From: Mesobacillus selenatarsenatis SF-1
Lineage (GTDB): Bacteria; Bacillota; Bacilli; Bacillales; Cytobacillaceae
Assembly: GCF_000813125.1 (NCBI RefSeq)
Contig: NZ_BASE01000020.1
Coordinates: 1-38,285, forward strand
Length of the DNA stretch: 38,285 bases
Reading direction: 5' to 3'
The translations under genes were made by a program, and so were the position numbers. This document shows, piece after piece, positions 33,477 to 38,285 of this stretch. Positions within the stretch are counted from its first letter, which is position 1, and each line of letters opens with the position of its first letter. Under the pieces are notes generated by a model. It searched no databases, was not told the origin of the DNA, and worked only from the letters and a program-made list of their open reading frames with translations.

Positions 33477-34520
33477 TTAACTACTCAATAGCTTCCGTCG
33501 ATAGAACCTCAGGATGGCTGTGAACCGGTTTTTAAGGCGGTTGATTCTTGAGGTTTTAAACTCGATGAGCGGTTGTGCTATTGCTGCTGCGTACTTGCTG
33601 GACAACAGGAGAGTCAGCAGCAGTGCGATGACTGCAAGCAAAAGGATTCGTTCAGGACTATGGAAGAAGTTCTGAATTTCGCTTTCACGGAAGGTTCGTA
33701 CAAAAAAGCCGTGCAGCAGATATACGTAAAGCGTATTTTTTCCCAGGTCTGTAAAGAAATATTGCTTCTTTGGAACGATTGTCAAGAAGCTGAACACCAT
33801 CAGCAGGCTCAATAAGTAAAAGCCTAAACGAGTGAACATGCTTGATATTGAAGCTGCTTCCATCAATGAGTAAGGTTTAGAACCAAGAAGCCATTTATAG
33901 TCTATATCTGGATTGAAATAAAATCCTAAGAATACAATGGCGAAGGTTACCAGTGCTCCAACTTTGAAGGCTGGCCTTGTAAGTGTTTGGATATGATCCT
34001 TTGTCAAATGGTACCCGAGCAGGAACAATGGAAAGAAAACAAAGGTCCTTGAAAGACTTAAATAGTTGGATATCCAATCTACATATCCGACAGCTAAGCC
34101 TAATCCAAATGCAATCAAAAGTCCAATGGGTGCTTTAATTCTTGAAAAACCGATCAGCATGATATTCCAGCAGAATAAACTGATCAAAAACCATAGAGAC
34201 CAGTGCGGATTCAATGGATCCATCGTAAAAGTGGACTTGCTGTATAGGAAATAATAGAAAATAGAATAGATCAGCTGAAAAATAAAGTAAGGCAGTATTA
34301 ATTTCTTGGCAATTTTCATTACATAGCCTTTTTTATTGAAGCCTCTCGCAAAAAATCCAGAAACAAGGATGAAGGCCGGCATATGGAATGTATAAATAAC
34401 TTTATAAACATTATAAATCATTTCATTGTCTTCAATGAACGAGCGCAAAAGATGGCCAAATACGACGAAAAAAATCAAGATGAACTTGGCATTGTCAAAG
34501 TAGTAATCTCGTTGTTTCAT
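33477..34520 (-). CDS. Membrane acyltransferase family protein (acyltransferase 3)
   Basis: A 347-residue integral membrane protein with about ten helices. The acyltransferase-3 hallmarks are in place: DNAKFILIFFVVFGHLLR at the start (family His in GH), then HMPAFILVSGFFARG near 46 and WFLISLF near 110. No SGNH domain is attached, unlike OatA. Such enzymes transfer acyl groups, often acetyl, to sugars or polysaccharides at the cell surface; the acceptor here is unknown. GGGAGGAAAT precedes the ATG. The basic C-terminus is cytoplasmic. No surface-polysaccharide genes are adjacent in the window. Confidence 0.9.
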   Translation of the reverse strand: MKQRDYYFDNAKFILIFFVVFGHLLRSFIEDNEMIYNVYKVIYTFHMPAFILVSGFFARGFNKKGYVMKIAKKLILPYFIFQLIYSIFYYFLYSKSTFTMDPLNPHWSLWFLISLFCWNIMLIGFSRIKAPIGLLIAFGLGLAVGYVDWISNYLSLSRTFVFFPLFLLGYHLTKDHIQTLTRPAFKVGALVTFAIVFLGFYFNPDIDYKWLLGSKPYSLMEAASISSMFTRLGFYLLSLLMVFSFLTIVPKKQYFFTDLGKNTLYVYLLHGFFVRTFRESEIQNFFHSPERILLLAVIALLLTLLLSSKYAAAIAQPLIEFKTSRINRLKNRFTAILRFYRRKLLSS

Positions 34521-34746
34521 ATTTCCTCCCTTAATTAGAGACCCCCAAAATACTAACCCTTTTTTACCCCGTCCAGGATAATTGCAAACCAGGCTAATTG
34601 CTCAATATTAAGGAATAAAATCCTGAATCAGGAATAAATGTTTCTGTACTATTACAAATTTCTTTCTGTTATATAAAAGATTTTCATTATAAGATACGGC
34701 TTAAGCTGAATATTTTTGGGTGTGTTCCAATAAAAAAATTCAAATG

Positions 34747-34789
34747 TTTGATATATGTCACAGCTTAATAATTGTAAAGTCGATAAAAT
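34747..34789 (+). promoter_or_regulatory. Fnr-type box and -10 element upstream of the ferredoxin oxidoreductase
   Basis: TTTGATATATGTCACA (34747-34762) differs from TGTGA-N6-TCACA at one base. TAAAAT at 34784-34789 is a plausible -10. Counting from its implied start (about 34796), the box centre is at -41.5, the usual position for class II Fnr activation. The rest of the gap 34521-34848 shows no gene. Confidence 0.5.
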
Positions 34790-34847
34790 TATTTGTGGGG
34801 AATGTTTTAAGTCAATTACCTTTACAACCAAATTGGGGAGGGAGAAT

Positions 34848-35861
34848 ATGTCTATCTTACCGAAAAAGAATGAATTAGGGTTTTACGAGATAAGACTTGA
34901 ATCGATTGGAGGACTTGGTGCAAACCTTGCAGGAAAGATGCTTGCGGAAGCAGGTGTCCTTGGTCTTGGTTTGAACGGATCCAACTTTTCATCATATGGA
35001 TCGGAGAAAAAGGGATCGCCGGTGAAAAGCTTTGTCCGTTTCTGTGAACCAGACACTGAAATCAGGGTCCACAGTCCAATAGAAGAGCCGCATGTTGTCG
35101 GCGTATTTCATGAGGCACTTTATAAGATGGTCGATGTAGTAAGCGGGTTGCGTCCGGACGGAATCCTGCTGGTGAATTCGACGAGAGATTTTGACGACAT
35201 CAAAAAAGATCTTCATCTTGAGCATGGAACACTGGCAATTGTTGATGCGCTATCCATCGCTGTCGAAGAAAAAACGAAAGTAAATACTGCGATGCTTGGT
35301 GCATTGTACCGGATCATTGATTTCCTCGATCCCGAAGCGATGAAAAATGTTATCCGCAAAACTTTTGAAAAGAAATATCCTCATTTAGTTGAGCCGAATA
35401 TCAGAACGTTCGAGAGAGGCTATAATGACGTTCAATTTAAAACATACGCACCAGAAGAAGGAGCACAGGGCAAAGAATTCAAGCGCCCAATGCCGCTTCT
35501 AGGATATGAAACACAAGAAATCGGCGGTGTGATTACAGCGCAGGCAAATAGTATCCTCAAGGATTTAAGCGGTTCCAGACAAGGATTCCTGCCCCAATTC
35601 AATCAGCAAGAATGTATCAATTGTGCCGCATGTGATACTGCATGTCCTGATTATTGCTTTGTATGGGAAGAAGGAGAGGACAAACGCGGCAGAAAGCAAA
35701 TGTTCCTAAAGGGAATCGATTATCAATATTGCAAAGGCTGCCTGAAGTGTGTTGAGGCATGTCCAACTACTGCGCTCGGCGAGCTGAGGGAAATGATCGG
35801 CTATGCTGAGGAGAATCAAGTAAAACATAACTATCCTTATGTGGCTGGAGGGGTTTCTTAA
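34848..35861 (+). CDS. 2-oxoacid:ferredoxin oxidoreductase, fused gamma-delta subunit
   Basis: A 337-residue protein combining two subunits of a 2-oxoacid (pyruvate-type) ferredoxin oxidoreductase. The gamma domain (about 12-190; ESIGGLGANLAGKMLAEAG) contributes to CoA and subunit contacts. The delta ferredoxin domain (about 250-310) has two 4Fe-4S motifs: Cys256, 259, 262, 266 and Cys295, 298, 301, 305. ATG 34848 follows GGGGAGGGAG; the open frame starts at 34755. It overlaps the alpha-beta gene by one base. The enzyme oxidises a 2-oxoacid and CoA to acyl-CoA and CO2, reducing ferredoxin. The exact oxoacid is not established. Confidence 0.92.
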   Translation: MSILPKKNELGFYEIRLESIGGLGANLAGKMLAEAGVLGLGLNGSNFSSYGSEKKGSPVKSFVRFCEPDTEIRVHSPIEEPHVVGVFHEALYKMVDVVSGLRPDGILLVNSTRDFDDIKKDLHLEHGTLAIVDALSIAVEEKTKVNTAMLGALYRIIDFLDPEAMKNVIRKTFEKKYPHLVEPNIRTFERGYNDVQFKTYAPEEGAQGKEFKRPMPLLGYETQEIGGVITAQANSILKDLSGSRQGFLPQFNQQECINCAACDTACPDYCFVWEEGEDKRGRKQMFLKGIDYQYCKGCLKCVEACPTTALGELREMIGYAEENQVKHNYPYVAGGVS

Positions 35862-38155
35862 TGTCCGTTCTTGAAGAAAACGTAAAGGCAATGAGTACAG
35901 CAGAACAGGTGACAACCTTTGAATCCGGAAATGAAATGGCGGCAATGGCTGCAGCTCAGATCAATTATCATATCATGGGCTATTTTCCGATTACCCCTTC
36001 TACAGAAGTTGCCCAGTATCTCGATATGATGAAATCCAGGGGCGAGCATGATATCAAATTGATTCCTGCTGATGGTGAACATGGTTCCGCGGGAATCTGT
36101 TACGGTGCTGCAGCAACCGGAGCCCGCGTGTTCAACGCAACAAGCGCGAACGGGTTGATGTATATGCTTGAGCAGCTCCCGGTACAATCTGGAACACGTT
36201 ATCCAATGGTCTTGAACCTGGTAACTCGTTCAATCAGCGGTCCGCTGGATATCCGCGGTGACCATTCAGATTTGTATTTTGCGTTAAATACAGGCTGGGT
36301 AATCCTCACTGCCAGGACACCACAGGCTGTTTACGATATGAACATTATGGCACTGAAAATCGCCGAACACTCAGATGTGCGCCTGCCGGTCATGGTCGCT
36401 TATGATGGCTTCTTTACATCCCACCAAAAGCGCAAAGTGAACTTTTTCAAGGATCGGGCTGTAGTCCAAAGATTTGTTGGCGAAGCGCCGACTGAATATA
36501 ATTTTGCCAGAGATCCTAAGAAGCCGTTGACAATCGGAGCGCATATGAATGGCGACGACTTGATGAATAACCACTTCCAACAATCGGAAGCGATGTACAG
36601 AGCGAAAGATGTTTATAAAGAAGTAGCTGCAGAATATGCAAAACTATCAGGAAGAAACTATGATATTCTTGACCTTTATCAAATGGAAGATGCTGACGTA
36701 GCGTTGTTCCTGTTGAACTCAGCTGCAGAGTCTGCCAAGGATGTTGTAGACAGACTTCGTGAGAAGGGAATCAAGGCAGGTGTAATCAGCCCTAACATTA
36801 TCCGACCATTCCCTGCACAAGAAATCAGGAAAGCACTGAAGAATGTGAAATCATTGCTTGTAGGTGAGCGTGCTGATTCCTACGGCGGTCATGGGCCTAA
36901 CCTGACACACGAAATTAAGTCAGCGCTGCAGGAAGACAGGGACAATGCAACAATCGTCCAGAGCAGGGTGTTTGGACTTGGCGGCAAGGACTTCTATGCG
37001 GATGATGCTGAAGCATTTTTCAATATGGCGATCGACGCTGTGGAAAAAGGATACGCAGAAAAGCCGTTCGACTATTACGGACATGTTGCTGGCGATCCTG
37101 AAAAAGCATTGAAGCAAGTTATTGAGCCACAGCATGGCGATGTCTATAATTCAGGGCTTATCCAGGTAACAAGAGATGAAGAAAAGAATAAACTGAATGT
37201 CAAAATTCCGCCATTAAGAGCGTTGACTTCCAAGCCGAAACGAATTGCATCAGGTCATGGGGCATGTCCAGGCTGTGGAATCTTCGGCGGACTGGAATTA
37301 TTCTTTAAAGGAATTGAAGGAGATCTCGTCATTCTTTTCCAAACAGGCTGTGCGTACGTTGTTACAACAGCGTATCCTCATACATCCCATAAGCAGACGA
37401 CGATCCATAATCTGTTCCAGAATGGTGCGGCAACATTATCAGGAACGCTCGAAGCCTTCCTTGAACTGAAGCGCCGTGGTGAAATCGAAGTGTCTGCAGA
37501 TGCTACCTTCGTTATGGTAACCGGTGATGGCGGTATGGACATCGGCATGGGATCGGCAATCGGCACGGCACTTCGCGGTCACAAGCTAATTATGCTTGAG
37601 TACGATAACGAGGGCTATATGAATACAGGTTCCCAGCTTTCATACTCTACTCCTTTTGGCCACATGACGAGCACATCAAACGTCGGCAAGGCACAACAGG
37701 GTAAGGCGTTCCATCATAAGGATACAGCCCAGATCATGGCTTCTACCAATATTCCTTATGTATTTACTGGAACCGAAGCCTTCCCGCAGGACCTAGTAAA
37801 AAAGGCTGCGAAGGCACAGTGGTATGCGCAAAATGTAGGGACTGTATACGGTAAGCTTTTGATAACATGCCCACTTAACTGGAAATCGGAAGACCGCTTT
37901 GGCCAGACAATTGTCGAGGCAGCTGTGAATTCGAACTTCTTCCCGTTATACGAAGTGGAGCAAGGTGTCACAAACATCACTTACAATCCAGAAGCAAAAA
38001 ACAAGAAGATCCCATTGGAAGATTGGTTGAAATATATGGGTAAAACCAAGCATCTGTTAAAAGAAGAAAATAAGGATATGCTCGTGGAATTTGAAGAAGA
38101 AGTCGAAAAAAGGTGGCAGCGCCTAAAGGCTAAGCACGAAAACGAATATCTTTAA
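35861..38155 (+). CDS. 2-oxoacid:ferredoxin oxidoreductase, fused alpha-beta subunit
   Basis: A 764-residue catalytic protein. The alpha part (about 20-400) has YFPITPSTE near 43-51 and ADGEHGSAGICYGAAATGAR. The beta part (about 455-764) has the iron-sulfur cysteines CPGC (469, 472) and Cys497, and the thiamine diphosphate site GDGGMDIGMG beginning near 555 with EYDNEGYMNTG about 25 residues on. It starts one base before the end of the upstream gene (TAATG) with GGAGGGG in place. The two fused proteins together supply all four subunits of the classical enzyme. It is oxygen-sensitive in relatives, consistent with the Fnr-type box upstream. Confidence 0.94.
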   Translation: MSVLEENVKAMSTAEQVTTFESGNEMAAMAAAQINYHIMGYFPITPSTEVAQYLDMMKSRGEHDIKLIPADGEHGSAGICYGAAATGARVFNATSANGLMYMLEQLPVQSGTRYPMVLNLVTRSISGPLDIRGDHSDLYFALNTGWVILTARTPQAVYDMNIMALKIAEHSDVRLPVMVAYDGFFTSHQKRKVNFFKDRAVVQRFVGEAPTEYNFARDPKKPLTIGAHMNGDDLMNNHFQQSEAMYRAKDVYKEVAAEYAKLSGRNYDILDLYQMEDADVALFLLNSAAESAKDVVDRLREKGIKAGVISPNIIRPFPAQEIRKALKNVKSLLVGERADSYGGHGPNLTHEIKSALQEDRDNATIVQSRVFGLGGKDFYADDAEAFFNMAIDAVEKGYAEKPFDYYGHVAGDPEKALKQVIEPQHGDVYNSGLIQVTRDEEKNKLNVKIPPLRALTSKPKRIASGHGACPGCGIFGGLELFFKGIEGDLVILFQTGCAYVVTTAYPHTSHKQTTIHNLFQNGAATLSGTLEAFLELKRRGEIEVSADATFVMVTGDGGMDIGMGSAIGTALRGHKLIMLEYDNEGYMNTGSQLSYSTPFGHMTSTSNVGKAQQGKAFHHKDTAQIMASTNIPYVFTGTEAFPQDLVKKAAKAQWYAQNVGTVYGKLLITCPLNWKSEDRFGQTIVEAAVNSNFFPLYEVEQGVTNITYNPEAKNKKIPLEDWLKYMGKTKHLLKEENKDMLVEFEEEVEKRWQRLKAKHENEYL

Positions 38156-38160
38156 GACAG

Positions 38161-38188
38161 AGAAGCCAGGGAAACCTGGCTTCTTTTC
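38161..38188 (+). terminator. Rho-independent terminator after the oxidoreductase operon
   Basis: AGAAGCCAGG pairs with CCTGGCTTCT around GAAA, followed by TTT. Nothing else is recognised from here to the window end. Confidence 0.9.
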
Positions 38189-38285
38189 ATATACACTTGC
38201 CAGACATGGCTGAATCCGACTTTTGATGATTCTTGTAGCATTTTAGGCCTCTATAAAGGTATTGCTCCAGAGAGGAAAGGTGTCC

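Overview
The window comes from a spore-forming, AT-rich Gram-positive bacterium of the Bacillaceae. The evidence is the gene content: an alpha/beta-type small acid-soluble spore protein, YjcZ-type tiny membrane proteins, a SigI/RsgI pair, a treP-treA operon with TreR-like boxes and CcpA cre sites, a T-box leader, a YugN-like protein, and strong AGGAGG ribosome sites with frequent TTG/GTG starts. A Mesobacillus/Bacillus-type genome is my best guess; the genus cannot be fixed from the sequence alone.

Left part (1-7150): a tandem 52-bp hairpin repeat array; a small unknown protein; two tiny YjcZ-like membrane proteins; an ECF sigma factor overlapping a probable anti-sigma factor; a three-gene carbohydrate ABC importer (lipoprotein plus two permeases, no ATPase); a small secreted four-cysteine protein and a YkvA/DUF1232 protein on the minus strand. 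Middle-left (7290-13970): the trehalose operon with a compact control region (promoter, two identical TreR-like boxes, two cre sites) but no treR after treA; then a 21-bp-period repeat array, a YugN-like gene, an AlaX-type alanyl-tRNA editing protein, a small unknown and a YfhP-like membrane hydrolase.

Centre (14100-24510): a structured dispersed repeat, prfC (release factor 3), a T-box-controlled NhaC-family transporter (specifier probably UAC, tyrosine), a second 51/52-bp repeat array, a large RND efflux permease (SwrC-like), and an SDR oxidoreductase plus aldehyde dehydrogenase pair with a possible cre site. Right part (24780-38190): a small membrane protein, a secreted DUF5667-like protein just upstream of sigI-rsgI, a spore protein, a KtrB/KtrD-type potassium channel subunit, a DUF3905 protein, two coupled tiny genes at 31238-31542, a radical SAM B12-domain protein, an acyltransferase, and a two-gene 2-oxoacid:ferredoxin oxidoreductase (gamma-delta and alpha-beta fusions). 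The last is preceded by a near-consensus Fnr-type box placed at about -41.5 from a predicted start site.

Functional themes are sugar uptake (ABC importer, trehalose PTS), envelope and stress signalling (ECF sigma, SigI/RsgI), sporulation, ion transport and an oxygen-sensitive ferredoxin-linked enzyme. The least explained parts are the intergenic repeats: two arrays with the same 51-52 bp period and distantly similar units in opposite orientations, one array with an exact 21-bp period, and a dispersed family with a foldable full-length copy and three fragments. No tRNA, rRNA, insertion sequence, prophage or CRISPR array was seen.
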